Part shown: positions 45,375 to 56,256 of the stretch, in pieces | Position numbering within the stretch: position 1 is the first letter of the stretch | Layout: each line of letters begins with the position of its first letter | Notes under the pieces: generated by a model | The model's input: only the letters and a program-made list of their open reading frames with translations | Databases searched by the model: none | Told to the model about the DNA's origin: nothing | Origin: Morchella semilibera | Taxonomy: Eukaryota; Ascomycota; Pezizomycetes; Pezizales; Morchellaceae | Direction of reading: 5' to 3' | Assembly: GCA_009192285.1 (NCBI GenBank) | Contig: WBVU01000005.1 | Span: forward strand, 2,188,731-2,252,730 | Length of the DNA: 64,000 nt | Position numbers and translations under genes: made by a program

Positions 45375-47311
45375 ATGCCTTCGATGACTGTCGGTACTGA
45401 GGAGTCGGAAATTATTTCGTGTCAACAAGCCTCAATTGGTTGGGTTGTTCACAGGTTTGACAGTATGTGCATCGGGAAGTTTGGTGTAGGGATTGTGGAG
45501 GACATCATCAAGTTCGTTAATATTCCGTATTTCTGTATCCTCCGAAGTCCTACTGATTTGGGCAGACCAGGAGTATTGAATAATAGACAAGTTGTTGTGT
45601 GTTCTGCAATGAGGATGGGAGATAGCGCAAACAGAGATATGACTCGCCAGTACGGATAAAACGAGTCCATGCCGTTTATTACCGGAAGCTAACTATACTG
45701 ATTTAGGTTGAACTCGGTAGTCGAAGCTTCAATGACCCGCGAATCCGAAGAATATTTAGCACTCTTTGAGGCTATCGAAGAAGACCATATCCGGGTGGCC
45801 GGCGAACTGATAAGCTCGGCGGAGAAGCTAGAACATCTCAAAGAAGAGATCATGGATGAATGTAGCTTGGTTACAAGGTTAATAGGAGCTTCGCAGGTGA
45901 GAGATCAACATCTTCCAGCCCTAAAAATGTAACTCATGCCTTTTGTTACTGCAGATACTTGGCAAAATGAATCCTAGAACAAAGGATATAATCCTTGGCG
46001 TCAGGGACCGACTAAGTTGCATATTGATGACCTCGATCTTACAGGACCGGGTTAGTACATTCTTACACAGGCTAAGAGAATCACAGGTTGACTTGAGTAA
46101 CATAGGGAATTGACTGCGAGTACATCAATCCAGAGGGGATTGTCAACGCTTCATACCCGGGCAAAAATGTGCTAGGCCAGGAGCTTTGCGATTTTGTGGG
46201 CCAAGAATTAACAAGACAAGTAAAAGAATGCGAACAGAAAGTAACTGTAGTTACTGGTGAGATTTCCCATCATTGATTGATATATATGGGAATAGATGTC
46301 TGATAAAATCAGGGTATTTCGGCAATGTACAAGGTTTATCCGCGGGAAGAGATTACGGCGATCTTTCTGCAGCAGTATTGGCAGTCGGCTTGGAGGCAAA
46401 GGAATTGAAGATATGGAAAGAGGTGGATGGGATTTTCACAGCCGACCCAAAGATATGCTCAACTGCTCAGTTGATCCCCATCATAACGGGAGATGAAGCT
46501 GCAGAGATGTTGCAGTACGGAATACAGGTTGGCCACTCTCCTTGTGATTTGATTAATTCCCGAGTGTAGCAAAACTAAGGCAATACCAGATGATCTACCC
46601 ATTTGCGATGGAATTAGTCGCTAAGGCCAACATCCCGATCAACTTTAGGAATATTCACAACCCAAAAAGTAACGGAACTGTGGTTTGCAACAGCATCGCT
46701 GCCAGTTCAGAGGAACAGTTTCAAAAAGGGGTCCCTAAAGCACCAACAGCCATCACCATAAAAACTGGAATTACTGTGCTTAGCATCGACTCACAGAAAA
46801 GGCACCTATCATGTGGATTTTTCGCCGCCGTATTCTCAATCCTGAACAAATACGAACTCATGATAGACCTTGTTTCCACTTCGGAAACACACGTCTCGGT
46901 AGCTGTGGGCTCGAAGTTTACTGAGGATCGTTTGAGGGGGGCAATTAAAGATCTCAAGCAACATGGGAGTGTCGAATTGATCAGGGACCTTGCGATCGTC
47001 TCATTAATAGGAAGGCAGATGAAGCGTCTCGTTGGTGTTGCTAGTTGCATGTTTTCTACATTAGCGAACGAGGGTGTGAATGTTGAGATGATTTCGCAAG
47101 GTAAGTGCAATAATAGCTGATTCACTTCCAATTGGTAAGATATTAATGTCTCTTTCTCACAACAGGAGCAAGCGAAATCAATATATCTTGCGTGATAAAG
47201 CTGGAGGATGCTGTCCGCTCTATGAGCGTTCTACATACCAAGCTATTCCTACATAAGATGAATTTCAAGCCAACAGTAAGTCAAAAAAGCGCTATCAACT
47301 ACGCTTTTTAG
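45375..47311 (+). CDS. Aspartokinase-like protein with altered nucleotide-binding motif
   Basis: Aspartokinase (yeast Hom3) catalyses the first step of threonine/methionine synthesis. About eight exons from ATG 45375 to TAG 47309-47311 join cleanly (donors near 45511, 45653, 45896, 46049, 46256, 46526 and 47101). Recognisable parts are VVVCSAMR, KLSC-like RLSCILMTSILQDR, VVTGYFG, WKEVDGIFTADPK, YPFAMELVAKANIPINFRN, and two regulatory ACT domains (LSCGFFAAVFSILNKYEL...SETHVSV; IVSLIGRQMK...NVEMISQGASEINISC). The hallmark KFGGTSVGKF at the N-terminus instead reads RFDSMCIGKF, and GRGYTDL reads GRDYGDL, so ATP/aspartate binding is probably lost. Frame and splice sites are intact and the ACT part is best preserved. 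It is likely a diverged paralog or pseudoenzyme rather than the working HOM3, which should lie elsewhere in the genome. Confidence 0.75.
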
Positions 47312-47646
47312 TATTTGATGACTTAGGCTTTTCATTCTGTTTTTTTTTTCATTCTTTTTTTTCTTTTTTCAATAATGGCTATACCTTGCCCTTAACTAGT
47401 TATTAATCTCTTCTCTACTGTTAATGAATTACCTAGCAATTTATTTTGACGAATAATTATGAGGGTTTTATTAATAGGTGCCAATGATATATTTACCTAT
47501 TTAAGAATTCTAACATCTTAATAGTAGCATAGTAAAAATACTTGAATAGACTCTAAAGTTTGATTATATATATATATACATCACAAGGCAATATAAATAC
47601 AAATAGGGGTGATTAACAAATTCCGAGACTACTAAGGCTATTCTAC
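47312..47646. other. A/T-rich spacer between convergent genes
   Basis: T-rich tracts near 47340-47370 and a TA repeat near 47565-47577 separate the 3' ends of the aspartokinase-like gene and CYC2. Nothing else is seen. Confidence 0.6.
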
Positions 47647-48630
47647 TTACAACTTTAACACCTCCACATCACCACCCCTCCTCCTCAACACCGCCCCAAC
47701 CATCCCCCCCACAGCCCCCTGCTCCTCCCTCCCGTCCCTAAACTCCTTCGGCCCCGCAATCCAGCCAATGAACCCCTCCGGCCCGGATATAAATACCTTT
47801 ATCCTCCCCTGCACGGCACTCTCCACATCCTTCATCTGGATCCCCCCCTCCGCGTCCACAAACACCTTTACGGAGACCCTACCACCCGCCTCCCTCACCA
47901 CCCCCTCCACCACTGCTTTCATCGGCCCCTCCGTCTCCTCCCGCCGTCTCACCGCCCACAGCACCTCCGTCCTCCCACCCAACCCTACCGCCACCTGCAA
48001 CGCCGGCGCAATCCCCGTCCCACCAGCGAAGAAAACAACGTTCCGGTCGCCGCGCAGGTCGGCCGCGGTGTATGCATAGTCTGTATGTGGGCCGCGCAGC
48101 TCGACCGTAGCGCCCTCGCGCTGCGAGTACAGGTAGCGCGACATCTCGCCGCCGGGCTCCTTCTTGATGAGGAGGCGGATGGTGCCGGGGGTGCCGGTGC
48201 TGTGCGGCGGGGGTGGGAGGGGCGTGTAGGAGCGTGCGATCTGGAGCTGGGGCTGCTTGATTTGTAGGGAGAGGATGCCGGATGTTATTGGGAGGTGGCT
48301 GGTGGCGGAGGAGGAGGGTGGGGATTGGGGTGTCAGCGTGAAGATGCGGGTGGGTGTGGGGACGTCGGTGATGGGGGTTGTGGTTAGGGTGTAAGGGGTG
48401 AATGTGGTTGGGTTGAGAGTGCTAGGGGTGCCGGGAGTTGTGAAGGTGTAGGCGCCGCCGAGAAGGGCGGTGAGGGTTGCGGTGGCAGCGGCGAGCTTGA
48501 GGGCCCGGGATTGACGGCTGGACGGGGGTGCGGCGGTGGTGCTGTACTTGACCGTGGTTGGTTTTGGGAGGGATTGTGAAGGGAGGAGGCACCGTGTGTG
48601 GCGGAGGGTACGGGGAAGGAGTACCGACAT
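47647..48630 (-). CDS. CYC2: Cyc2-like mitochondrial flavoprotein
   Basis: A single-exon gene of 327 residues. Yeast Cyc2 is an inner-membrane FAD protein assisting cytochrome c haem attachment and import. The N-terminus is an Arg/Ser-rich mitochondrial presequence (MSVLLPRTLRHTRCLLPSQS), followed by a hydrophobic segment near residue 45-65 (KLAAATATLTALLGGAYTF). The ferredoxin-reductase-like fold shows the flavin motif RSYTPLP, the nucleotide-binding motif FFAGGTGIAPALQ and the C-terminal GPEGFIGWIAGPK, which is characteristic of the Cyc2 group. Codon use is strongly G/C-ending. It shares a 238-bp divergent promoter with HUS1. General cytochrome b5 reductase-like function is certain; the Cyc2 label is likely. 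Confidence 0.75.
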   Translation of the reverse strand: MSVLLPRTLRHTRCLLPSQSLPKPTTVKYSTTAAPPSSRQSRALKLAAATATLTALLGGAYTFTTPGTPSTLNPTTFTPYTLTTTPITDVPTPTRIFTLTPQSPPSSSATSHLPITSGILSLQIKQPQLQIARSYTPLPPPPHSTGTPGTIRLLIKKEPGGEMSRYLYSQREGATVELRGPHTDYAYTAADLRGDRNVVFFAGGTGIAPALQVAVGLGGRTEVLWAVRRREETEGPMKAVVEGVVREAGGRVSVKVFVDAEGGIQMKDVESAVQGRIKVFISGPEGFIGWIAGPKEFRDGREEQGAVGGMVGAVLRRRGGDVEVLKL

Positions 48631-48868
48631 TGTTTTTCGTGTCGTGGGGTGGTATATAGCTGAAATGACAGAATGTGGTTGTAGATATACTTGACTTTTC
48701 GATATCTAGCTACATGTATCCAGCCAGGTGTTGGAAGTTAAAGCCACTAGCCGGGGTTCTTGGCGATGTTGTGCAACACAAACTAGATACCCTGTAAGCA
48801 CATGTCTCGGGCCCCACTACTGTTAGTATATTGACATCTCTCCTGCTGCTACAACTAACACAGTCACA
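48631..48868. promoter_or_regulatory. Divergent promoter between CYC2 and HUS1
   Basis: Only 238 bp separate the two start codons, so both genes must fire from here. A TACATGTA palindrome sits at 48711-48718. No canonical TATA box is clear in either direction. Confidence 0.55.
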
Positions 48869-50057
48869 ATGCGCTTCAAGACAGAAATCACAAACATCAC
48901 GACCCTCACAAGTAAGCTATATTCAAATACCCCCCATTGCATCTGACTAGCTGTATTTAGACTTACAAGTAGTTAATTTCAGAGCTCGTATCATGCCTCA
49001 GCTCAGTCTCGAAGGTCGCCTGGCTGAAGCTGGATGAAGATCAAGTCCACTTCACGCTTCTGCAGGAATCTGGAGTCAAGGTCTTTGCGTAAGTCTCATC
49101 CCTTCCATTACCCCAAGAACACCCACTCACTAACTACTTATCTACAGTACACTCTCCAAAGTACCCTCCTCCTCCTCCTCCTCCTCTATACATACCATTA
49201 ACCTGCCCATAGGAAATCATCTTTAGCGCCTACATCATTACCTCCGCCTCCGCCAACACCATAAACCTCGAACTCCCCCTCCCCGTCCTCCTCCGCGCCC
49301 TCCGCTCCTGCGCCACCGCACCCTCCGCCACCCTCCGCCTCACGAAGCGCGCCGCCGACAACGTGCCCATCCTCGCCCTCACCGTGACCACGGCCTCCTC
49401 GTCGTCAACCCTCGTCACGCAGGAGATCCCCGTGCGTGTTCTGGCGCCCGCGACGGTCGCGGGGACCCGGGAGCCGGAGGTCCCGCCGCCGGATGTGAGC
49501 GTGGTGCTCCCGCCGCTGGGGAGCGTGAGGGGCGTGGCGGAGAGGATGGTGAGGGTGGACGGCGAGAAGGGGAGGGTGAGATTGGAGGCGAGGGGCGGGG
49601 AGGAAGGGGGTAAATTTAGGATGGGGGTGGGCAGCGAGGAGGTGAAGGTGGAGAGTGTGTGGGTTGGGTTGAAGACGGCGGGTGATGGGCAACAAGAGGG
49701 GGAGAGGGAGGAGGAAAGGGGGACGCAAGAGGGTGAGGAGGGATGGGCGGGGGTTACGGTGAATGGGAGGGATTGGGCGAGGGTGTTGAAGTGTGGGGGG
49801 GTGGCGAAGAGTGTTGTTGCTTGTGAGTCTCTTTCTTCCTCTTTTCACCCTCTTGTGTGCTATGCTGTGATTGTGGGCCGGTGCTGATGAGGAAGGCTTC
49901 ATGAATGATTTTGCCCTCGTCGTGTATGTGTACCTAACCGAGAACGAGGATGACACCGCGGTCATCACAGTAAGTACCCCCCCCCCCTCCTCCTCCTACT
50001 TCCCATCCCGTGCTGATAGCATGAATGTAGTACTACATGAGCTCCCTCAGCGACTAA
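48869..50057 (+). CDS. HUS1: Hus1 checkpoint clamp subunit
   Basis: Hus1 forms the 9-1-1 DNA-damage checkpoint clamp with Rad9 and Rad1. Six exons (48869-48911, 48983-49088, 49148-49160, 49213-49822, 49896-49969, 50031-50057) total 873 bases, giving 290 residues plus stop, close to the usual size (about 280). The 13-base third exon is required to hold frame and yields TLSKEIIFSAYIIT. The PCNA-like fold is seen in MRFKTEITNITTL, the segment LNLELPLPVLLRALRSC-like (read here as INLELPLPVLLRALRSC), TLVTQEIPVRVL and the C-terminal strand VVYVYLTENEDDTAVITYYM. A Glu/Gly-rich insertion lies around residues 190-230. Exon 4 is very GC-rich. The assignment rests on N- and C-terminal signatures and the fold pattern. 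Confidence 0.8.
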
Positions 50058-51005
50058 GCGCAAGTACTTGTAAGTAAGTAGCATCCAATTAGCATTAATC
50101 AGCAACAACCAAAACCGAAACATCAGTAGCAGTAGTAATAGTAGTAACAGCTAGCCCAAATCAACAATTGCTGCAGTGCTTGGCCATGCAAGCCCATACT
50201 ATGAAACCACCGCACCAAGCCAGCAACCCTAGAGACCTAGAGCCAAGACAGCGTACCAAATAAACAAGTAGTAATCAGTAGTAGCGTAGCTGAAATGTCT
50301 CACCATGAACGGCGCTAGGACTCGGTATGATTAGTAGCCACCCCCGATTGGGAAAACTACTATTACTTACTTGTAGTTAGTAGGAATGCACACCTTTGGT
50401 AACTTTAACCCCGAGTCATAGGGTATCACTCGATTAGCTTGCTGGGTTTGTGCGCGTGTATGGGACTGGCGGGTTTGCGTATATATATATACACAAGTGA
50501 AGAATAGATGGCCCACTAAAGAGACAGGGAAGAGGAGGACTGGCCTCACATACACATAGTTGGAGCTGGCCGAGTACTTTATCCTCTCTCTAGCTTTGGT
50601 GGTTGTGTCCCCTCGCGCGTGGATGGCTTGAATTGATTGATACATATACTCCATGCATGCATGCAGCCCGTGGGCTATGGCAAAGCGGATGGCTTGAAGA
50701 TTGTGTGTCTTTTTGTGTTCTTTCTTTATTTGCTCCATGGCAGGCTGCGGTATGCACGGTTAGGTGTGCTGCTATGGTTATGTGTTATATGTTATGTTTT
50801 GTATATTGGTATTTGTTATCGCTATGGTTATTGGTATAGTTATTCTATTTACACCCCTCTCCCCCTCTCCCCCCCTCCCCCAAAACCGAACAGAACATCA
50901 CATCAGATCTACTTAAAAACATCCAATATCTACGACAACAAAACAGAGGAAATCCTAAAAAATACAAAACAAAAAACAAAGCAAAACAAAACATCACCAT
51001 GACAA
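50058..51005. other. Intergenic region between convergent HUS1 and FAR11 genes
   Basis: No gene is seen. TA repeats occur near 50478-50492. Motifs such as TACTTGTAAGTA (about 50063-50074) and TTACTTACTTGTA (about 50364) resemble imperfect forms of the TACATGTA palindrome. An A-rich tract lies near 50960-50995. Confidence 0.5.
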
Positions 51006-54000
51006 TCACGCCCATTCCCCCTCCTCCTCCCCCCCAACTCCCCACCCCGCGCCAACCTCCCTGCCAAAAAAGTCTCTCTCACCCCACGCGCCCGTCTCCC
51101 CGCCCTCTCCCGTTGCCACCCCCATTTCCTTCGGCCACCTCCTCACGCAGTAAAACCTGCACAGCGCCCTGATGGCCATCTCGACGGGCATGCTCTCCTC
51201 GACCTCGCCGTCAACGTCGCCCCCGGCGAGCCAGTCGTCCCTCAGCTCGGGCCTGCAGTGCAGGTATATGTTTGTGATGACGCGCATGTTGCTCTGGCGC
51301 CACTTGCGCCCGCAGTAGGGGACCTGGCCCTTGAAGAGCTTGAGCGTGTAGAGGCGCAGGAGGGGGTGGGAACATTTCAGGGGCTTGCGGAGGATGGCGG
51401 AGGACTTGAAGGTGACGAGGGAGAGGTTGCGGTGGGCTTTGGATTTGACTGTTTTTTGGAGGGTGCGGAGGAGCGTGATGGAGGTGTAGAAGGGGCGCCA
51501 GGAGAAGAGGGTTGACGGGTCGGGGGTGGGGGGCGTGGGGTGGTTAGGTGGTTGGGTTTGGGGGTGGGTGGTGTGTGGGGGGAATTTCGGGATTGGTGGG
51601 GGACAGGCAGAGTCGGGTGAGGAGTCCGGGGTGCGGAGAGGCGGGAGAGTCGGAGGTGGGGGTGGTGGGGAGAGGGAGTGTGTTGCGCAGAAGGTCCAGT
51701 AGGACATTTCCGGGCGATCGGTGCGCGTGGTCACCATTATAACAGTATCGTGCTGGTTGAAGAGTTTTAGGACGAGAGGGAGATAGTTGGAGTCCAGCAG
51801 GAGCTGCGTGAGGTACTCAAACTTGAGGACATCTACACCACTATTAATATATGCTGTGCGTCATGAGAGGTCACTCGGGTGGTGGATTAAACATACGAGA
51901 GACTCGGAACCATTTTAGCAGGCTCAGCAATATGGCACTAACGGACTTGCTGTTGATCTCGCGCATACGCGGGGCATCGCGCCGCTTCTCTTCTGCCTCC
52001 TTCTCTTCTTCCCAAATCTTGTGGTTGAGGTTGAGATCAGGCTGGCCCTCTTCGCCGGAGGCCTTGGTGTTGTTGGCATTGGCGTTAGCAAGTTTGGTCT
52101 GTTCCTGGGTGTTGCGGCCAAAAATGTTCCATGAGCTCTTGATGCTAGCGCCAAAGTCCACTTTTTCATCTTATTGATTGTTAGCAATAGCGAGGAATAA
52201 GAAGCAAACAAAATTTAACAAACCTCTCCCATTGTCCTGGTCTGCGAACGAGATCTGCTGTCCCTGCTGTTGCATCGGCGGAGGCCCCTGCAGTGGCGGC
52301 GCCGTAACAGTGGCCAATATAACCTTCAGCATAACAATCACCAACGACTGTAGCTGCGGTAATGCCACTTTCTATACCCATATCTGATATTAGTTTTCAC
52401 CCACCACAAACACAAAAGCAACCAGAAAAACACGTACAAAAAGCTCCTCCACCGCCTCTAGCCTCTTCTCCTCCCACCTCTTCTCCCTGCCTCCTTCCTC
52501 CTCATCCACCTTAGGCGCCTTTTCCTCCAAATCCACATCCCACCCTCTCTCGTACCTCTCGTATGCCTCCTTCTCACTCCACAGCTGCCTCATCGCCAGA
52601 GTACTCCTCACCCTACCAGCAAACAGCTCTCCAGCCTCCTTAATACTTGCCGGCACCCCCAACTCGCACTCCTCCTTCCACCAGCAGCCTCCACTACCCC
52701 CATCGCCATCACCGGAAGGGTACAGAAATGGGAAGTTATTATTGGTCTGATAGTTCTGCTTCTTCCCACCCTTTCCACCCCCGGGTGATGGTGGGGGTGA
52801 TGGCGCCGGTGTCGCAATATGCACCGCCTTCTCCAAGATCGAGCCGGCAGCGGCCACGGCATCAACGCCGGTAGTCTCTGTGCGCGGCGGCGTGGAGGCA
52901 ACAGTAGGTAGGAAGGATGCGGAGCTCGATGATAGGTCAAAGGGGAAGGCGCAGCGCGGGGGATCATAGACGGGGTATTTGGCGATGATGTCATTTCGGA
53001 AGCTCTGGTAGTCGAGGGGCGAGGCGGTGATCTCTTTCTTGTCGACTTCGGGGGCGAGACCTGCAACGACTCGGGCGAACCGTTTTACGGCGGGGAGATG
53101 ATGTTCGGCGGAGCCGAATGTAAGGAGGAGCGTCTTCCATGTGAGACTTAGGAGGGCATGGAGCGGGAGCATGGTCGTATCGTCGTCCGTCCACCGGAGG
53201 CGCGACAGCGTCGCCGCCAAAAATCCCAACAGCCCACCAGGCACCGGCAGATCCGTACACTCGCTCCGGAGACTCTCCTGCTCTACATCCTCCCCCGGAT
53301 GGACCCCCGGCGCCGAGTCCCTCCGCCGAGTTACCTCTATCAAGAAGTACAACACGCTGAGCGCCACCCTCAACTCCTTCATCGTGACCTCCCTCTCCGC
53401 CATCCCCGCCTCCTCCAACTTTCCCAGCGCTACCACCTTCTCCACAAATCCCCACTCCCTGTCCACGCTACCACGGACACAATTAAACACCCTCTCGACA
53501 ACGCCAGCAGCCCTCACTAGCGCCACATTCTTCTCAATGCGCCACAGCTGCTCTTCCTCTCCACCGCGAACCTCCCCAAAGCACCCCTGCACAACATAGA
53601 ATAGCCCCTCGAGACCCACTATCCTCTGCTCCATGTCCGTGCTCTCAAGCAAGTCTGCACACCTCGCAATAAACCGCCGGCGCTTCACGTCCTTACTCGT
53701 GTTCCACCTCGGCTCTGTCTTTTGTGCCGCCGCGGCGGCGGCGGCGGCAGACTGATGCGGCGGCGCTGAGAGTGGGGCATAGGTACGCTCGAACGTAGCT
53801 TGCGACGACAGGATCAGCGCGTACGTGTCCGCGCTGTAGGTAAACCACTCTGAGAGCTCAGCAGATAGTGTGTCGGAGGTGTCGTAGACGAAGGTGTAGT
53901 CAGGGGTCTTTGCTTTCCCGAGGTCCATTGCGACGCGGCGGAGCTGCTGGAGGCTGAGGGAGTCTGTGGGGTCTTGCTGTTGCTGCTGTTGCTGCTGAGT

Positions 54001-54189
54001 GGTTTGAGAGTTTGAGGGAAGCTTGCTGGTATCGAGGGAGAGGCGTGAAGTAAGGTCGGAGCTATTGCCACTGCTGCCGTTACTGTTGCTATTACTGTTG
54101 CTGCTGCTGCTGCCACCTGGGTTGGGGGGGAGAGAGTTCATAGTGTAGGGAGGTGGGGGTTGTTGGGAGGTGTTGGGCGTGGACCTCAT
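51006..54189 (-). CDS. FAR11: Far11/HAM-2 (STRIP) subunit of the STRIPAK complex
   Basis: A scaffold of the striatin-interacting phosphatase/kinase complex, needed in filamentous fungi for hyphal fusion and fruiting (Neurospora HAM-2, Sordaria PRO22). Four exons: about 54189-52435, 52364-52225, 52170-51895 and about 51835-51006. The N-terminal N1221-like domain starts at QLRRVAMDLGKAKTPDYTF and DTLSAELSEWFTYSADTYAL. The C-terminal DUF3402-like domain contains KVALPQLQSLVIVMLKVIL, FEYLTQLLLDSNYLPLVLKL and MRVITNIYLHCRPELRDDWL. Gln, Ser/Asn, Ala and Pro homopolymers lie in the N-terminus and near the C-terminus (PPPPPPTLPP). Start may be ATG 54189 or the later MNSLPP at 54141. The length, about 1,000 residues, fits the family. 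It diverges from AIM32. Confidence 0.85.
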
Positions 54190-54847
54190 GGATGGTTATG
54201 AGTTGTATGTATATATATATGTAGACTAGCAATAGTAGTAGTAGTAGCTGAATTCAGAACTATCCCGAGTCTTGATGAAGAGAGAGAGTCGTTCTCTGTT
54301 TTGGTGATTTGGTAGCCTGCAGTTTGAGCAGTTTGGGACTCAGACCATAGCTGTCGTGTGAGTGGTTGGTGGTGCGTGCAGTGGGTGTAGAGTAATGGGG
54401 TGGGGGGGAGAGAGAGAGAGAGAGAAGAGCTGAGTGGACAGATAGATTGTTACTCGTACCTACATGTACATACTTCTACTCTTCTACACAGAACGGGGTG
54501 TCAATGATTTGCGGGCAAAGTTAGTGTACTCTACACTCTCTACTACATACAGCTGTAATCCTGGGCACTTGCTCAATCACGCGCGGGGGGTAAGGTGAGA
54601 CAGGATTTCTGTCATTTGCATTTTGTTGGTGGGCCCCGTTATGTTCTTACGTTACCCTGCCTGTCGAGCACAGGCAACTTACAGGGTTGTCCTTTGTTGT
54701 TAAACAGGAGTTACCCTCCCCACACAAGAACTTGGCACACTACAATACAAGACAAGACGCTTGCTCTCGGCGTCTGGGCTTTCCATCCCACCCATCATAC
54801 ATTCTCACTCACCTCCAATCAAATCATCTGATAAGCCAACACCCATC
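54190..54847. promoter_or_regulatory. Divergent promoter between FAR11 and AIM32
   Basis: A 658-bp spacer with a GA dinucleotide run (54410-54424), a TACATGTA palindrome at 54461-54468 and a TA-rich patch near 54210-54225 next to FAR11. No specific factor site is recognised. Confidence 0.5.
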
Positions 54848-55792
54848 ATGCCACTCCGACTCCGACTCCGTCTCCGCCCCCGTCTCGGCCGCCCCGCCGC
54901 CCGCCTACACACCACCGCCCACCGCTCCCTCGCCACACGTATCCCCATCCCCACAACCACACCCACGCCCACCCTACAACAGCGCCTCTCCTCTCCCCTC
55001 CCCATAACCGCCACCTGTCCACCCCCCACCTGCTCCTGCGTCCCCTCCCCCGCCGCCACCCTCTCCCTCGATATCGACCGCACCACGCCCCTCGCCGGCG
55101 CCCTCCCGCGCTACCACCGCCACCTACTCATCTCCACCTCCCGCAAAGATTGGGCATCCAAGATCGAGCTCGACGGCGACGGCGGCCTCGCCCAACAGGT
55201 CAAGTCTGTCGCCGCCGCACACGGCCTCCGCGACCCGTTCGCGCCCACGCTGGTGACAAACTCGTCCTTCACCCCTGACTCGGAGGACGCAGACTCCGCC
55301 TACATCTTCCCAGGGAACGTTTACATCCCGCGCATCCCGCACACCACGGAGGCCGTCACCGCGCTGCTGAAAGGATACCTCCTACCTGGAGGCGGCGACA
55401 CCGCCGCTGCTGCAGCCGGGCTGCTGCAGGCAAGAAGGGTCCCCAAGACGATAATCCTCGTTTGCTCGCATACGTCGCGGGATGCGCGCTGCGGGCTTGT
55501 TGCGCCGGCGCTGGTGGCGCAGTTCGATGCCGTGCTCAAGGCGCGGGGGCTACTGGGGAGCGTCGAGGTGGCGTGTACCAGCCATTTGAGCGGGCATAAG
55601 TTCGCGGGGAATATTGTGGTATATTTACCGCCGCGGGAGGGGGAGAAGGGGGATGGTCTAGGTGTGTGGTACGGTAGGGTCGAGCCGGAGCATGTGGAGG
55701 GGATTGTAGACGAGACGGTGCTGGGAGGCAGGGTCGTGGGTGAATTGTGTAGAGGGGTTGTGGGTGGGGAGGCGGTGGATGAAAGGAGTTAG
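54848..55792 (+). CDS. AIM32: Aim32-like mitochondrial thioredoxin-like ferredoxin
   Basis: A single-exon gene of 314 residues in the sucrase/ferredoxin-like family. Yeast Aim32 is a mitochondrial [2Fe-2S] protein with a thioredoxin-like fold. The start MPLRLRLRLRPRLGRPAARL is an Arg-rich amphipathic presequence. An ATG upstream in frame (54761) would add a non-presequence-like extension and is less likely. The Cys cluster CPPPTCSC is followed by RYHRHLLISTSRKDWASKIE. The second half carries the diagnostic ILVCSHTSRDARCG and TSHLSGHKFAGNIVVY, where Cys and His residues are the likely cluster ligands. Codons are strongly G/C-ending. The family is clear. Confidence 0.85.
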   Translation: MPLRLRLRLRPRLGRPAARLHTTAHRSLATRIPIPTTTPTPTLQQRLSSPLPITATCPPPTCSCVPSPAATLSLDIDRTTPLAGALPRYHRHLLISTSRKDWASKIELDGDGGLAQQVKSVAAAHGLRDPFAPTLVTNSSFTPDSEDADSAYIFPGNVYIPRIPHTTEAVTALLKGYLLPGGGDTAAAAAGLLQARRVPKTIILVCSHTSRDARCGLVAPALVAQFDAVLKARGLLGSVEVACTSHLSGHKFAGNIVVYLPPREGEKGDGLGVWYGRVEPEHVEGIVDETVLGGRVVGELCRGVVGGEAVDERS

Positions 55793-56026
55793 AGTAGGCG
55801 TAGGTAGAGTTTATAGATGTATTTATTGAGTAGATTAGAATAGATAGATTATTAGCAACCATCCCTTCCAACTATCACAATCTATCACTCGGTCCGTTAT
55901 AGTTTACGGATATTGCAATGATGGATGGATTGATTGATTAATTCAATTCCACTATCGCTTCCGAGCCTAGCCTAATTGCACCCAGTATTATTTCGCGATA
56001 TATATCACTATACATATGTACATGTA
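55793..56026. other. 3' flank of AIM32
   Basis: Short A/T-rich sequence without a gene, ending in TACATGTA (56019-56026) at the border of the next element. Confidence 0.5.
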
Positions 56027-56256
56027 CCCCGGGGGTCCTTAAAGTGATGCAACAAACTCAATATTCTGGTGTTGCGACCACCATCAAAGCTAGACCCAGT
56101 CAATTTTTTTCATTTGTATTTCCATTTACTATTATTATATAGATACGCCTGATGTAATTCGACACATATATTGCTTCCCAACTTTTGGGCGTGGTGGCCA
56201 GTAGCTGCGAAGTTAGTGGTTTTTGTCGCCGTTGCATCATTTGAGGACCCCCGGGG
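56027..56256. mobile_element. 230-bp MITE flanked on both sides by TACATGTA
   Basis: The ends CCCCGGGGGTCCT and AGGACCCCCGGGG are inverted repeats, and the pairing continues to GTGATGCAAC / GTTGCATCAT. The element is bordered exactly by TACATGTA at 56019-56026 and 56257-56264. That could be an 8-bp target duplication, or a TA duplication inside a palindromic target. No ORF. Confidence 0.75.

Noticed and set aside
19857-50057. Functional DNA-replication/damage gene cluster (Sld7, Crt10, Hus1)
   Set aside because: The genes are tens of kilobases apart on mixed strands with unrelated genes between; grouping is most simply coincidence.
51258-51515. Plus-strand ORFs opposite the FAR11 gene
   Set aside because: Shadows of the GC-rich minus-strand coding sequence, which carries the conserved STRIP motifs.
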